Shown: one piece after another, positions 26,292 to 35,785 of the stretch
How the letters are laid out: each line of letters begins with the position of its first letter
Position numbering within the stretch: the stretch's first letter is position 1
From: Pseudanabaena sp. Chao 1811
Lineage (GTDB): Bacteria > Cyanobacteriota > Cyanobacteriia > Pseudanabaenales > Pseudanabaenaceae
Assembly (NCBI RefSeq): GCF_027942295.1
Contig: NZ_CP101416.1
Location: forward strand, 3,024,501 to 3,088,500
Direction of reading: 5' to 3'
DNA length: 64,000 bases
Program-made: the position numbers and the translations under genes
Notes under the pieces: generated by a model
Databases searched by the model: none
What the model saw: only the letters and a program-made list of their open reading frames with translations
Told to the model about the DNA's origin: nothing

Positions 26292-26431
26292 GCAAGATAA
26301 ACTCACAATTTGCCAGAGAGTCCGGACAGGGACAAGATAAAACCAAGCAAATTTGTTATTCTAGCTACAGTGCCATAAGCACACCAACCAAGATTTAATA
26401 GTAGCTAACTCACCAGTCAAGACTCACCGCA

Positions 26432-27658
26432 ATGACCACAACGCCGATCGCTCCCAAAACAAACCCCACTCTCACCAATCGTCCTGACGCATTAGGACGG
26501 TTTGGCATTTTTGGTGGCAAATATGTCCCCGAAACCCTAATGAGCGCTCTTACTGAGCTAGAAACCGCTTTTTATCATTATAAAAATGATCCAGATTTTA
26601 ACAACGAGCTAGACGGCTATTTGCGGGACTATGTGGGCAGACCTAGCCCTCTATACTTTGCGGAGCGATTGACACAGCACTATGGCACGGCCCAAATTTA
26701 TCTCAAGCGCGAAGACCTCAACCACACAGGCGCACATAAAATCAACAATGCCCTTGCCCAAGTCCTCCTCGCCATCCGTATGGGGAAAAAGCGCGTAATT
26801 GCTGAGACAGGCGCAGGACAGCATGGAGTCGCTACTGCTACAGTTTGCGCTCGCTTTGGATTGGACTGTGTGATTTATATGGGTGTACAGGACATGGAGC
26901 GCCAAGCCCTCAACGTCTTCCGCATGAAGCTTATGGGCGCAGAAGTGCGTCCTGTCGAAGCGGGAACTGGCACACTCAAAGATGCCACCTCTGAGGCAAT
27001 TCGTGACTGGGTAACAAATGTAGTCGATACCCATTACATTCTCGGTTCCGTTGCAGGTCCTCATCCCTATCCGATGATTGTGCGTGATTTCCATGCTGTA
27101 ATTGGCAAAGAAAGCCGCCGTCAGAGCCAAGAGAAATGGGGTGGCTTACCAGATATTCTGCTTGCCTGTGTTGGTGGTGGTTCCAATGCGATGGGGCTAT
27201 TCCATGAATTCGTTGATGAGCCTTCCGTTCGCTTGATCGGTGTAGAAGCGGCAGGCAAAGGTACAAATACCGAATTTCACGCCGCAACCTTGACCCTTGG
27301 ACGTGTGGGTGTGCTACATGGCGCAATGAGCTATCTATTGCAAGATGAGCAAGGACAGGTACAAGAAGCCCATTCTATTAGCGCAGGTTTGGATTACCCC
27401 GGTGTAGGTCCTGAGCATAGTTATCTCAAGGATCTTGGTCGTGCGGAGTACTATAGCGTCACCGATCAAGAAGCTCTAGATGCGTTTCAACGCCTATCTC
27501 GTTTAGAAGGAATTATTCCTGCGTTGGAAACATCCCATGCGATCGCCTATCTCGAAACCCTCTGTCCACAGTTAACTCCCGATCAGCGAATCATCATTAA
27601 CTGCTCTGGGCGTGGGGATAAGGATGTAAATACCGTCATTCAACATTTACATCTCTAA
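26432..27658 (+). CDS. trpB: Tryptophan synthase beta subunit
   Basis: PLP enzyme that condenses indole with serine to form tryptophan. The 408-residue protein shows [17 protein letters not shown], the PLP-binding lysine in [13 protein letters not shown] (about residues 105-117), the [17 protein letters not shown] motif, and the phosphate-binding glycine loop [15 protein letters not shown]. The C-terminal [18 protein letters not shown] and [10 protein letters not shown] complete the family. The ATG at 26432 is supported by the length. The trpA gene is not adjacent, as is usual in cyanobacteria, where trp genes are dispersed. Confidence 0.97.
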   Translation: MTTTPIAPKTNPTLTNRPDALGRFGIFGGKYVPETLMSALTELETAFYHYKNDPDFNNELDGYLRDYVGRPSPLYFAERLTQHYGTAQIYLKREDLNHTGAHKINNALAQVLLAIRMGKKRVIAETGAGQHGVATATVCARFGLDCVIYMGVQDMERQALNVFRMKLMGAEVRPVEAGTGTLKDATSEAIRDWVTNVVDTHYILGSVAGPHPYPMIVRDFHAVIGKESRRQSQEKWGGLPDILLACVGGGSNAMGLFHEFVDEPSVRLIGVEAAGKGTNTEFHAATLTLGRVGVLHGAMSYLLQDEQGQVQEAHSISAGLDYPGVGPEHSYLKDLGRAEYYSVTDQEALDAFQRLSRLEGIIPALETSHAIAYLETLCPQLTPDQRIIINCSGRGDKDVNTVIQHLHL

Positions 27659-27696
27659 GTAGTTTAAGAGCAACCTTTTGGGTTTCTCTTAAATAA

Positions 27697-27809
27697 ACGT
27701 GAGTTCACAATACTGCCATTTGCGAGGCGCGAAGCGCCTCGCAAATGGCGGAAAATGGTAAAAATCGCTAAGCGATTTTTACCATTTTCCGCCTTCGTCG
27801 AACTGACGT
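27697..27809 (+). mobile_element. Family A double-hairpin MITE, copy 2 (113 bp)
   Basis: Starts ACGTGAGTTC and ends GAACTGACGT, with the GCGAGGCGCGAAGCGCCTCGC hairpin first, then the AAAATGGTAAAAATCGCT hairpin. Flanked on both sides by the 7-bp duplication TAAATAA (27690-27696 and 27810-27816). It sits between trpB and the MtfA-like gene. Confidence 0.9.
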
Positions 27810-27863
27810 TAAATAAAGCTACAAAAGATTTAGGCATGAAAACGTTTATTCAGTTTACCTACT

Positions 27864-28700
27864 GTGCTTTCTGCCAGAGTTCTCGCAACTATTTTCTCTA
27901 TTGTCGTCAGTGCGATCGCTGTTGGCATTCTAACTTATCCTTTTTGGGTTAAGTTACGCCGCGATCGCCTCATCGCAAAACCATTTCCTAAGCATTGGTT
28001 AGATATTGTCGAGAGCAATGTTGCTATTTATCACTATCTCTCCGTTGAGCAGCAACAACAATTACAAGGCTATATTCAAATATTTCTCAAGGAAAAGCAA
28101 TTTATTGGCTGTTTGGGTTTACAAGTCACCGAAGAGATGAAGGTCACGATCGCCGCGATCGCCTGTTTATTACTATTTAGCGATCGCAAAACTTACTTCC
28201 CAAATTTGCGTTCCATTCTGATTTATCCCCATGCCTATATTGTTAACGAAACAGTAATCACCGATCTTTACGTGGTTGAAGAAAGAAGAGTTGCAAGGTT
28301 AGGTGAATCATGGACTAAGGATCAATTAATTCTCTCTTGGGAACAGGTCAGTCAGGACTTACTTAATTGGCAAGATGGACATAACGTGATCCTCCATGAA
28401 TTCGCACATCAACTCGATCAAGAAGATGGACAAGCAGAAGGTGTACCAATTCTATCAAGGAAATTGGATTATGCTGTATGGGCAAAGGTAATGACAGCCG
28501 AGTATTTGCAATTATGCGATCAAGTAGAACGTAATCAAAAGACAGTAATGGATAGCTATGGAGCAACAAATCCTGCGGAGTTTTTTGCCGTAGCAACGGA
28601 AACCTTTTTTGAAAAGTCTAAACAGTTAAATCAAAAGCATCAGCCTCTTTACGAACTTCTAAAGAGACACTATCGACTTGATCCTTTGCAATGGCTCTAA
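27864..28700 (+). CDS. Zinc-dependent peptidase, MtfA/M90 family
   Basis: A 278-residue protein with one N-terminal membrane helix (LATIFSIVVSAIAVGILTYPF) followed by a gluzincin peptidase domain. The zinc site HEFAH is near residues 177-181 (VILHEFAHQLDQEDG), with a downstream Glu in the FFAVATETFFEKS segment as the third ligand. MtfA in E. coli is an aminopeptidase linked to Mlc and phosphotransferase control; cyanobacteria keep the peptidase without that system, so the substrate is unknown. The start codon is a GTG at 27864; no in-frame ATG is suitably placed. The upstream family A element ends about 50 bp before it, so its own promoter may be short or inside the element. Confidence 0.85.
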   Translation: MLSARVLATIFSIVVSAIAVGILTYPFWVKLRRDRLIAKPFPKHWLDIVESNVAIYHYLSVEQQQQLQGYIQIFLKEKQFIGCLGLQVTEEMKVTIAAIACLLLFSDRKTYFPNLRSILIYPHAYIVNETVITDLYVVEERRVARLGESWTKDQLILSWEQVSQDLLNWQDGHNVILHEFAHQLDQEDGQAEGVPILSRKLDYAVWAKVMTAEYLQLCDQVERNQKTVMDSYGATNPAEFFAVATETFFEKSKQLNQKHQPLYELLKRHYRLDPLQWL

Positions 28701-28729
28701 TCCACACAGTAAATTTTTGGGGTAGTCCT

Positions 28730-28771
28730 AAATAGGTAAGGATGGACGGCGCGAAGCGCCGCCCATCCTTA
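28730..28771. repeat. Family B palindrome, copy 2
   Basis: AAATAGGTAAGGATGGACGG, then GCGCGAAGCGC and GCCCATCCTTA. The left half is identical to copy 1 at 8260; the right half has a changed base and loses the outer arm. A further A/T hairpin (TTTTTTTGAAAAG/CTTTTCAAAAAATT) lies at 28804-28850. Confidence 0.65.
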
Positions 28772-28938
28772 ACAAAATAAATCTTTTACTTTCTAGTACT
28801 ACCATTTTTTTGAAAAGACTGCTTTGTAGGCTTTTCAAAAAATTTATTTAAAGTCTACTATATTATAAAATCTATGGGGGCAAATGCAGCCTTCATCGAA
28901 ATTCTCATCAAATTTAGCAGATTAACTAGTTAAATAGA

Positions 28939-30039
28939 TTGGCTCTACCGAATTCTCGACTTAAAGCATTTTGCTTAATCATTGCCACCATCGCGACAAT
29001 TGTGGCGATCGCCGCAATGTATTTAGAACATGATGAATTGGTGTATGTCAGTCTTGGCGTGATCTCTGTGATCGTCTTACCAATTCTCTTACCACCATTA
29101 CTGACGACAATCATCAATTCGCCATTAGGAAAGCATTGGGATATTACCTTATCTAGTGTTATCGCGGGGATTGCCGTGCTAGTTTCTGCCCATGTCACCC
29201 AATTTGATGCGGCTTTTATCCGATGGTTTGACAGCCTTAAATGGGAAGCTTTAGGGGCGGTAGGACAAATTTTAATTGCAGTTTTAGCGGTTTGGGTGGC
29301 ATGGCGACAAAATCAAATTTCAGAAAGTTTAACAGGGCAGCAAAATGTCATTACCCAACAGCAAACCATTGATGCCTATTTTCAAGGGATTTCTGATCTA
29401 GTTCTCGATCCCCAAGGTCAATTGGAAGACTGGCCCTTGGAAAGAGCGATCGCTCAAGCGAGAACCGCAGCATTACTGGGGGGCTGCGATGCCGATGGAC
29501 GTGCCAAAATTGTCCGCTTTCTATCCAGTGCCAATTTACTAACTCCCCTCAAGCGTGATGGATTGCTGGGTCGTCCGATCCTTGATGGGACTGGCGGCTA
29601 TGTCGTTGATCTTGCCAATGGTGTGCGGGTAGTGAATTTAGGAACTATGTTGGCAGGTCGTGATATTGGTAATACTGATTTGCGAAATGCCGATTTAAGC
29701 GGAGCTAACTTACTCAAAGCGAATTTCAATAATTGTGATCTTACAGGTGCGAACTTTGGCGGTGCAATCTTGGCTAAGGCAAATCTGCGTGGTACAGATC
29801 TCAGTCGCGTCAAGATGTTTTACGGCAAGTTAGAAACTGCGACTCCCCGCGATCGCCTCCATGCACCAAATTTCGAGACAGGAGAATATACAGGCGCAGT
29901 TGTGGAAGATGCCGACTTTAGTAAAGCGATCGACCTATCGGAAGAAACTCGCTGCTATCTATGTGCTTGGTGTGGTAAAAAATCTCGTAAAACTATCCCT
30001 GGAGGCTGCGAAGATGTACCAAATCGATTGGGACGTTAA
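28939..30039 (+). CDS. Membrane-anchored pentapeptide-repeat protein
   Basis: A 366-residue protein. The N-terminal third has about four hydrophobic helices (FCLIIATIATIVAIAAMYL, YVSLGVISVIVLPILLPPLL, ITLSSVIAGIAVLVSAHV, GQILIAVLAVWVAW). A soluble linker with QQTIDAYFQGISDLVLDP follows. Residues 245-300 are pentapeptide repeats of the A(D/N)LxG type (TDLRNADLSGANLLKANFN, CDLTGANFGGAILAKANLR), and there is a CxxC near the C-terminus (CYLCAWCG). Similar proteins occur widely in cyanobacteria with no assigned role. The start used is a TTG at 28939; the first in-frame ATG (residue 27) would remove the first helix. Confidence 0.8.
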   Translation: MALPNSRLKAFCLIIATIATIVAIAAMYLEHDELVYVSLGVISVIVLPILLPPLLTTIINSPLGKHWDITLSSVIAGIAVLVSAHVTQFDAAFIRWFDSLKWEALGAVGQILIAVLAVWVAWRQNQISESLTGQQNVITQQQTIDAYFQGISDLVLDPQGQLEDWPLERAIAQARTAALLGGCDADGRAKIVRFLSSANLLTPLKRDGLLGRPILDGTGGYVVDLANGVRVVNLGTMLAGRDIGNTDLRNADLSGANLLKANFNNCDLTGANFGGAILAKANLRGTDLSRVKMFYGKLETATPRDRLHAPNFETGEYTGAVVEDADFSKAIDLSEETRCYLCAWCGKKSRKTIPGGCEDVPNRLGR

Positions 30040-30085
30040 AGATATTAATAGTTCACGGAATAAACTATTGCCTATATTATTTCCT

Positions 30086-30415
30086 ATGAGAAAGAGAAAC
30101 TTAGCGATCGCCACTTTTATCGGTTTCCAGATCGCCACTCTATCAGTTCCCAATCAAATATTTGCGGAAAACAAGTCTCCATCTCTACAAGAAGATGCTC
30201 CCGAAGAAGTTCTGCGTGCAGAAATTTATACCGATGCGCGATCGCCGATTGATGGAAAACAACTATCCGCTGCCGAGTATACCGAACTCATGGAAAAAAT
30301 GCGATCGCTCGACAATATCCCTCCCGAAGACCTAGTTTCACCTAAAGTCCGAGAAGTAATTGATTTACTAAAGTTGCGTAAATTCCTCCGTCAATTTATT
30401 CCATTTATTCCCTAA
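30086..30415 (+). CDS. Hypothetical exported protein
   Basis: A 109-residue protein from the ATG at 30086, with a clear signal peptide (KRNLAIATFIGFQIATLSV, cleavage likely after QIFA). A short acidic mature part follows (EDAPEEVLRAEIYTDARSPID, then GKQLSAAEYTELMEKM), ending in a basic LLKLRKFLRQFIPFIP. An earlier in-frame ATG at 30014 has a strong GGAGG 8 nt upstream and overlaps the end of the pentapeptide gene; it would give a 25-residue N-terminal extension before the signal peptide. Translational coupling with the upstream gene is therefore possible. The function is unknown. A hairpin terminator follows at 30451-30475. Confidence 0.75.
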   Translation: MRKRNLAIATFIGFQIATLSVPNQIFAENKSPSLQEDAPEEVLRAEIYTDARSPIDGKQLSAAEYTELMEKMRSLDNIPPEDLVSPKVREVIDLLKLRKFLRQFIPFIP

Positions 30416-30450
30416 GCTGCCAGAACTTGAGAATATTCAGGAATAATTAA

Positions 30451-30475
30451 TCAAGCACCTAAATCAGGTGCTTGA
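30451..30475 (+). terminator. Terminator after the exported hypothetical protein
   Basis: TCAAGCACCT faces AGGTGCTTGA with an AAATC loop, followed by an A-rich stretch. The rest of 30416-30709 is non-coding and presumably holds the promoter of the large secreted protein. Confidence 0.65.
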
Positions 30476-30709
30476 GTTGAAAAAAACACAGAAATTCATA
30501 TAACTTTTGGATAACTTTTTAGGGTTTACTTCTAAATATTTTGTGGTAACTTAATAAAAAGTTCGGCTACAACACAAAACAGAAAATAACGGTCAGCAAC
30601 AACAAACTCAAACTTATAACTGTTGTGCACTGGGGGGACGTTCTAGTCTGTATGTTGCTAGCCTAACAGGTCGGGGTTACACCATTTAAACTAATAGGGA
30701 ATAAACACT

Positions 30710-33700
30710 ATGTCTGGCAGTCAGAATACAGGCTCAACCTTTGGTTTGAGCAGTGGGGGTGATGCTTCAATTTTTGGAACAAATCAGCTTCCAGATGTCT
30801 TAGGTTTAGTTAGGGAAAGGCTTCAGCAAGCGGCAAGTAACTCCGACCTGTTCGCGCAGGTTTTTGGAGATAAAGCAAATACGGCTGAACTGCAAGCAGT
30901 GCGATCGCAGTGGTCTGTAGGCGATTTTAGCCAATTACCTGCCATCCAAATTCTTTCAGCAGCCAACACTAATGGCGCTTTTGGACTATATGCTCATGAT
31001 ACTCAAACAGTTTATCTATCTGACTCGCTATTTCAAGCAAATGCTGCATCAACTAATTCCTTATTCGGAGCAGCAGGCGTTTTAATTGAAGAAACTTTTC
31101 ATTGGCTAGATGATCGTGTAGGAACTGACACCAAAGGAGATGAGGGAGAACTGGCTCGAAATTTGGTGTTTGGGGCTAATCTTAACAGCACTGAATTAGC
31201 GCGTATTAGAGCGGAAAATGACAGTGGGATTATTGTGCTGAATGGTCAATCTATCTCTGTTGAGATGAATGATACGTTGGCAACTGCTGAAAATTTAGGT
31301 AGTCTTAATACAGCTTGTTATTATAAAAGTGGCTGGGTAGCTAATTATGTTCCCAACGACTATTATCGTTTTCAAATTAGTAATACCACTCAACTTAACT
31401 TGAATTTATCTAATTTAAGTTCTGATGTTGATCTGTATCTCTTAAATGCTAATGGTTCTATTATTACTTCTTCTATTAGATCTGGTACATCTAATGAGAA
31501 TATTTCATATCAATTGAGTGCTGGCACTTACTATATTCAAGTTCGTCAATTCAGTGGCAGTAGCAATTATAACTTGAGTATAGATTCGACAGTCACACCT
31601 CCTGACTATGCTGGGAACAGTACAAGTTCTGCTCGTTACATTGGTACTTTAGGCACAAGCAACGCTAATTATGGTGATTGGGTAGGTAGTGTTGATACTA
31701 ATGACTACTATCGTTTCGACCTTAATGGCACTCGCAACTTGCGTTTGAGTTTAACAGGCTTAACTGCTGATGCTGATGTTCAGATATTGAATAGTGCTGG
31801 TGCTGTAATTGGTAGTTCTGGGGCTAGCGGAACAAACTCAGAAGCGATTAATCTGGATAACTTGGCAGCAGGAACCTATTATGCAAGGGTTTATCGTTTC
31901 AGTGGCGATACCAATTACACATTGGGTTTAAGAGGAGAGATTCCTGCACCTCCTGACTATGCTGGGAACAGTACAAGTTCTGCTCGTTACATTGGTACTT
32001 TAGGCACAAGCAACGCTAATTATGGTGATTGGGTAGGTAGTGTTGATACTAATGACTACTATCGTTTCGACCTTAATGGCACTCGCAACTTGCGTTTGAG
32101 TTTAACAGGCTTAACTGCTGATGCTGATGTTCAGATATTGAATAGTGCTGGTGCTGTAATTGGTAGTTCTGGGGCTAGCGGAACAAACTCAGAAGCGATT
32201 AATCTGGATAACTTGGCAGCAGGAACCTATTATGCAAGGGTTTATCGTTTTAGTGGCGATACCAATTACACATTGGGTTTAAGAGGAGAGATTCCTGCAC
32301 CTCCTGACTATGCTGGGAACAGTACAAGTTCTGCTCGTTACATTGGTACTTTAGGCACAAGCAACGCTAATTATGGTGATTGGGTAGGTAGTGTTGATAC
32401 TAATGACTACTATCGTTTCGACCTTAATGGCACTCGCAACTTGCGTTTGAGTTTAACAGGCTTAACTGCTGATGCTGATGTTCAGATATTGAATAGTGCT
32501 GGTGCTGTAATTGGTAGTTCTGGGGCTAGCGGAACAAACTCAGAAGCGATTAATCTGGATAACTTGGCAGCAGGAACCTATTATGCAAGGGTTTATCGTT
32601 TTAGTGGCGATACCAATTACACATTGGGTTTAAGAGGAGAGATTCCTGCACCTCCTGACTATGCTGGGAACAGTACAAGTTCTGCTCGTTACATTGGTAC
32701 TTTAGGCACAAGCAACGCTAATTATGGTGATTGGGTAGGTAGTGTTGATACTAATGACTACTATCGTTTCGACCTTAATGGCACTCGCAACTTGCGTTTG
32801 AGTTTAACAGGCTTAACTGCTGATGCTGATGTTCAGATATTGAATAGTGCTGGTGCTGTAATTGGTAGTTCTGGGGCTAGCGGAACAAACTCAGAAGCGA
32901 TTAATCTGGATAACTTGGCAGCAGGAACCTATTATGCAAGGGTTTATCGTTTCAGTGGCGATACCAATTACACATTGGGTTTAAGAGGAGAGATTCCTGC
33001 ACCTCCTGACTATGCTGGAAATTCCATAGGTGCGGCTCGTAATATTGGTACTTTAGGCACAACCAACTCTAATTTTAGTGATTGGGTAGGTAGTGCTGAT
33101 ACTAATGACTACTATCGTTTCGACCTTAATAGCACTCGCAATTTGCGCTTAAGTCTAACAGGCTTGACTGCTGATGCTGATGTTGAAGTACTTAATAGTT
33201 CTGGCACAGTTGTCGGTTATTCTCGCTTAGGTGGGACAAGTTCAGAAACAGCTAATATTAATAATTTAGGAGCAGGAACTTACTACGCGCGAGTTTCTGC
33301 TTTCAGTGGATTGAATACTAATTACAATCTCAGCCTGAGAGGTGAGATTCCTGATCGCGTTCAGACGAGCTTAGGATGGACTAATGGTGGAGTAGAAAGA
33401 CATCTTACTTTTCAGCGTATTAACAGTCCAGGATTCATTGAAAATAAACCAACATGGTTAGTTATTCATGGATGGAATGGTGAAGCAGGAAACTTCAATG
33501 ACTTAGCATCTGCTATTGAAGAATATGATGGAATTCGTGGAGGTGGTAACGAGCAAGTTCTAACTGTTGATTGGAGTGCAGCAAGAACAGGTGGAACATC
33601 TCTAAATGCTGCCGCAGGATGGATCGATACCGTAGGGGAATCTATCAAGAATATGATCCAAGCTTGGGGAATTTCAGCATCTAATATTAACATTGTTGGA

Positions 33701-34180
33701 CATAGCTTAGGTGCTTATGTAGCTTATGAAGTGGCTGAGCGACTCAACGGAATTAATCGGCTTGTAGCATTAAACCCTGCTACTACTACTGCTGGTGGTT
33801 ATGACTTAAATCAGGTTAATTTCAGTCGGTACTCTACATGGTCATGGGCTTTTTGGCACAATAATACAACTGATGGTGGCAATCAAGCCGTGACTGCTGA
33901 CGAGTCTTTTGTACTAGACCTGCCTTTTGCAAATGTTTCTGAAGGTCATGGCGCAGCTAAAGTACTGTGGACAAATATGCTTAGAGATAGAAACGGTTCA
34001 ACTAGTTCAATCAATCAATACTTTGGTCTTGAAGACATGACAAGCACTGCCAATAAACCATGGGGACAAAGATCTGGCTGGGAGGCTAGAATTCGTACAA
34101 GAGATAACCGAAATGGAATTGGAGATCCAGATTGGGTAGCAACTGGATGGACTGATCCTGGCTTTGTAAATATTGGTTAA
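30710..34180 (+). CDS. Large secreted protein: six PPC repeats and a C-terminal lipase-like hydrolase
   Basis: A 1156-residue protein without a Sec signal peptide. Residues 1-185 form an N-terminal domain seen in large cyanobacterial exoproteins (IEETFHWLDDRVGTDTKGDEGE is a likely metal-binding stretch, read in two parts). A first PPC-type beta domain (190-295) is followed by four almost identical PPC modules (297-764) and a fifth, diverged one (765-881). The C-terminus (882-1156) is an alpha/beta-hydrolase of the lipase type: WLVIHGWNGEAGNF, nucleophile elbow GHSLG near 997-1001, and a candidate catalytic His in SEGHGAAK near 1078. No RTX nonapeptides were seen. The isomerase, HlyB and HlyD genes follow, so export by that type I system is likely (inference). 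It may act on lipids or esters outside the cell. Confidence 0.85.
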   Translation: MSGSQNTGSTFGLSSGGDASIFGTNQLPDVLGLVRERLQQAASNSDLFAQVFGDKANTAELQAVRSQWSVGDFSQLPAIQILSAANTNGAFGLYAHDTQTVYLSDSLFQANAASTNSLFGAAGVLIEETFHWLDDRVGTDTKGDEGELARNLVFGANLNSTELARIRAENDSGIIVLNGQSISVEMNDTLATAENLGSLNTACYYKSGWVANYVPNDYYRFQISNTTQLNLNLSNLSSDVDLYLLNANGSIITSSIRSGTSNENISYQLSAGTYYIQVRQFSGSSNYNLSIDSTVTPPDYAGNSTSSARYIGTLGTSNANYGDWVGSVDTNDYYRFDLNGTRNLRLSLTGLTADADVQILNSAGAVIGSSGASGTNSEAINLDNLAAGTYYARVYRFSGDTNYTLGLRGEIPAPPDYAGNSTSSARYIGTLGTSNANYGDWVGSVDTNDYYRFDLNGTRNLRLSLTGLTADADVQILNSAGAVIGSSGASGTNSEAINLDNLAAGTYYARVYRFSGDTNYTLGLRGEIPAPPDYAGNSTSSARYIGTLGTSNANYGDWVGSVDTNDYYRFDLNGTRNLRLSLTGLTADADVQILNSAGAVIGSSGASGTNSEAINLDNLAAGTYYARVYRFSGDTNYTLGLRGEIPAPPDYAGNSTSSARYIGTLGTSNANYGDWVGSVDTNDYYRFDLNGTRNLRLSLTGLTADADVQILNSAGAVIGSSGASGTNSEAINLDNLAAGTYYARVYRFSGDTNYTLGLRGEIPAPPDYAGNSIGAARNIGTLGTTNSNFSDWVGSADTNDYYRFDLNSTRNLRLSLTGLTADADVEVLNSSGTVVGYSRLGGTSSETANINNLGAGTYYARVSAFSGLNTNYNLSLRGEIPDRVQTSLGWTNGGVERHLTFQRINSPGFIENKPTWLVIHGWNGEAGNFNDLASAIEEYDGIRGGGNEQVLTVDWSAARTGGTSLNAAAGWIDTVGESIKNMIQAWGISASNINIVGHSLGAYVAYEVAERLNGINRLVALNPATTTAGGYDLNQVNFSRYSTWSWAFWHNNTTDGGNQAVTADESFVLDLPFANVSEGHGAAKVLWTNMLRDRNGSTSSINQYFGLEDMTSTANKPWGQRSGWEARIRTRDNRNGIGDPDWVATGWTDPGFVNIG
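31598..33352 (+). repeat. Tandem 351-bp repeats coding for PPC modules (5 units)
   Basis: Units start at 31598, 31949, 32300, 32651 and 33002, each 351 bp (117 codons). Units 1-4 appear identical apart from a synonymous C/T change in the TTTCAGTGG/TTTTAGTGG codon near each unit's end: C in units 1 and 4, T in units 2 and 3. Unit 5 is clearly diverged. Every unit keeps the DTNDYYRFDL and LTGLTADADV motifs. Confidence 0.95.
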
Positions 34181-34256
34181 TAGATTAGTTCGGTAGGTTT
34201 CATTAAGGTAATGTAATGCACGCAAATCTTTTTCATACTAATTATTTGTGCATTAC

Positions 34257-34348
34257 ACCACTTTTCAAATAAGCGAGGTACAGAGGTTTGTTTCCCCGCA
34301 GCATTCGAGAAACAAACCCGTACTTCCCTAGACTGGAAAACGCTATAT
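34257..34348. repeat. Family C palindrome, copy 2
   Basis: CTTTTCAAATAAGCGAGGTA, then CAGAGGTTTGTTTCCCCGC facing GAGAAACAAACC and ending GGAAAACGCTATATA. It matches copy 1 at 23960-24055 but is more diverged and its left end is lost. Confidence 0.55.
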
Positions 34349-34704
34349 ACTCCGCTAACACGTACTATTAGATTAAATACGATAACAGGATAATTGTTTG
34401 ATTTGAGATTTAGATGGTATTTGCCCTTCGAGTTTAAAAACTTGAGAGATGATTTGTGTGATATGAGAGGAGATTATTTGTTTTTGATGGAATGAAGGGC
34501 TTACTTTTCACGGCATCTTTTTTATTTCAGTGCAACCATCAATATTCCTAACGTTACAAGCCTTATTCTACCGTTGCACATTGTCATTAAGTAAAACTTA
34601 TTGCAAATATACTTGTTTTAAAAACCCTTGTATATAGAGTATTTTAGAGATGTCTAACAGCAATCTCTAGTTTCGTGAAACGAATCGAAAAATCATTGGT
34701 TTGT

Positions 34705-34860
34705 AGAGTGAGGGGCGATCGTTGTTTGATAGGTGAGATCGGATCGTTGATTTACGGTGTGAAGAGGCGTTCGTTTCGTTGGGGGAGATCGCTTTTTGAA
34801 GGGGTAATGTGGTGATCGCTATTTGATTTAAAATTAGGAGTGATCGCTTTTCATTTTAAA
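34705..34860. repeat. Degenerate G-rich/GATCG repeats upstream of the PpiC gene
   Basis: Five or six imperfect units of about 25 bp, each with a G-rich stretch, GATCG(C/T) and a T-rich tail ending GAT or CAT (for example GGGAGATCGCTTTTTGAAGG and GGAGTGATCGCTTTTCATTT). It lies in the 34181-34924 non-coding region between the large secreted protein and the PpiC gene. Apart from the family C copy nothing else is recognised there. Confidence 0.45.
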
Positions 34861-34924
34861 TAGAAGTCTCAATCAATAAAAGCTGATAATATTATGAGGG
34901 AAAGTACTAAGACTTCAGATAAAT

Positions 34925-35653
34925 ATGCAAGCAGTAGAAATTAATGGTGGTAAATTTCGGGCAGAAATATTGGTTGAGAAATTGGTTACTTATGGCATGA
35001 TGCCGCAATTGGTTAGGGAAATGACCCTCGATCGCGTGACATCTGACATATCACTTACTCCCGAAGAGCAGAAAACTGCCCATCAACAGGCTTTTCAACA
35101 ATTAGGAATTGATGCAGATGAAAAGCTGAGGGTATGGCTAAAACAGCAAGGGATGACCCTTATCGATTTAGAAAAGCGAGCCGAAAAATCGTTGAAGTTA
35201 GCTAAGTTTAAACAGGAAACATGGGGAGGTAAAGTTAATTCTATTTTTTTAGAACGCAAAAAACAACTAGATCGCGTTATTTACTCGCTAATTTGTACTA
35301 AAGATTTTTGTATTGCTCAGGAACTATACTTTCGGATTAAAGAAGGAGAGCAATCCTTTGATGAACTAGCAAGGGAATACTCACAAGGTCCAGAATCACA
35401 AACGGGAGGATTGATTGGACCTGTAGAAATTGGTTCAATTCACCCTAATTTAGCAACGATGTTGATTGCTAGTGATATTGGACAAGTACAACCTCCGACT
35501 ATGATTGGTGATTGGATTGTGGTGGTGAGACTTGAGAAGTTGTTGCCAGCAATTCTTGATGAAGCAATGCAACGACGGTTAATAGATGAAGGCTTTAGTA
35601 AATGGTTAGAAGAAAATGTGGCGCAACAAATGGCAACATTTGTGAGGGTATAA
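34925..35653 (+). CDS. PpiC-type peptidyl-prolyl isomerase linked to type I secretion
   Basis: A 242-residue protein without signal peptide. The N-terminal half resembles a SurA-like chaperone helix bundle (SLTPEEQKTAHQQAFQQLGI, VWLKQQGMTLIDLEKRAEKS). Residues 125-225 are a parvulin rotamase domain (AQELYFRIKEGEQSFDELAR, EYSQGPESQTGGLIGPVEIG). A similar isomerase gene often lies next to HlyB-type exporters in cyanobacteria. That suggests it helps keep the exported protein unfolded or fold-competent; this is inference. About 130 bp separate it from the exporter gene on the same strand. Confidence 0.87.
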   Translation: MQAVEINGGKFRAEILVEKLVTYGMMPQLVREMTLDRVTSDISLTPEEQKTAHQQAFQQLGIDADEKLRVWLKQQGMTLIDLEKRAEKSLKLAKFKQETWGGKVNSIFLERKKQLDRVIYSLICTKDFCIAQELYFRIKEGEQSFDELAREYSQGPESQTGGLIGPVEIGSIHPNLATMLIASDIGQVQPPTMIGDWIVVVRLEKLLPAILDEAMQRRLIDEGFSKWLEENVAQQMATFVRV

Positions 35654-35785
35654 ATTAACAATAGTTGAAGGTTCTAGTTATTTAACAACACTTTACGTCA
35701 AAATATGGCAGGATTAGGTCGTAAAAAATTTACCTTTTCCTAAAAAGCTAGAGCATTACATCAAAATCGTTTCACAAACGTTTGT

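Noticed and set aside
27755-27952. Open frame beginning MVKIAKRFLPFSAFVEL
   Set aside because: The first residues are translated from the family A mobile element and recur at another copy (40428-40646). It overlaps the MtfA-like gene in another frame.
31598-33001. Assembly artefact as the only explanation for the 351-bp repeats
   Set aside because: The units carry phase-specific synonymous differences, and a diverged fifth unit and an earlier PPC domain exist in the same frame. Copy number still needs long reads.
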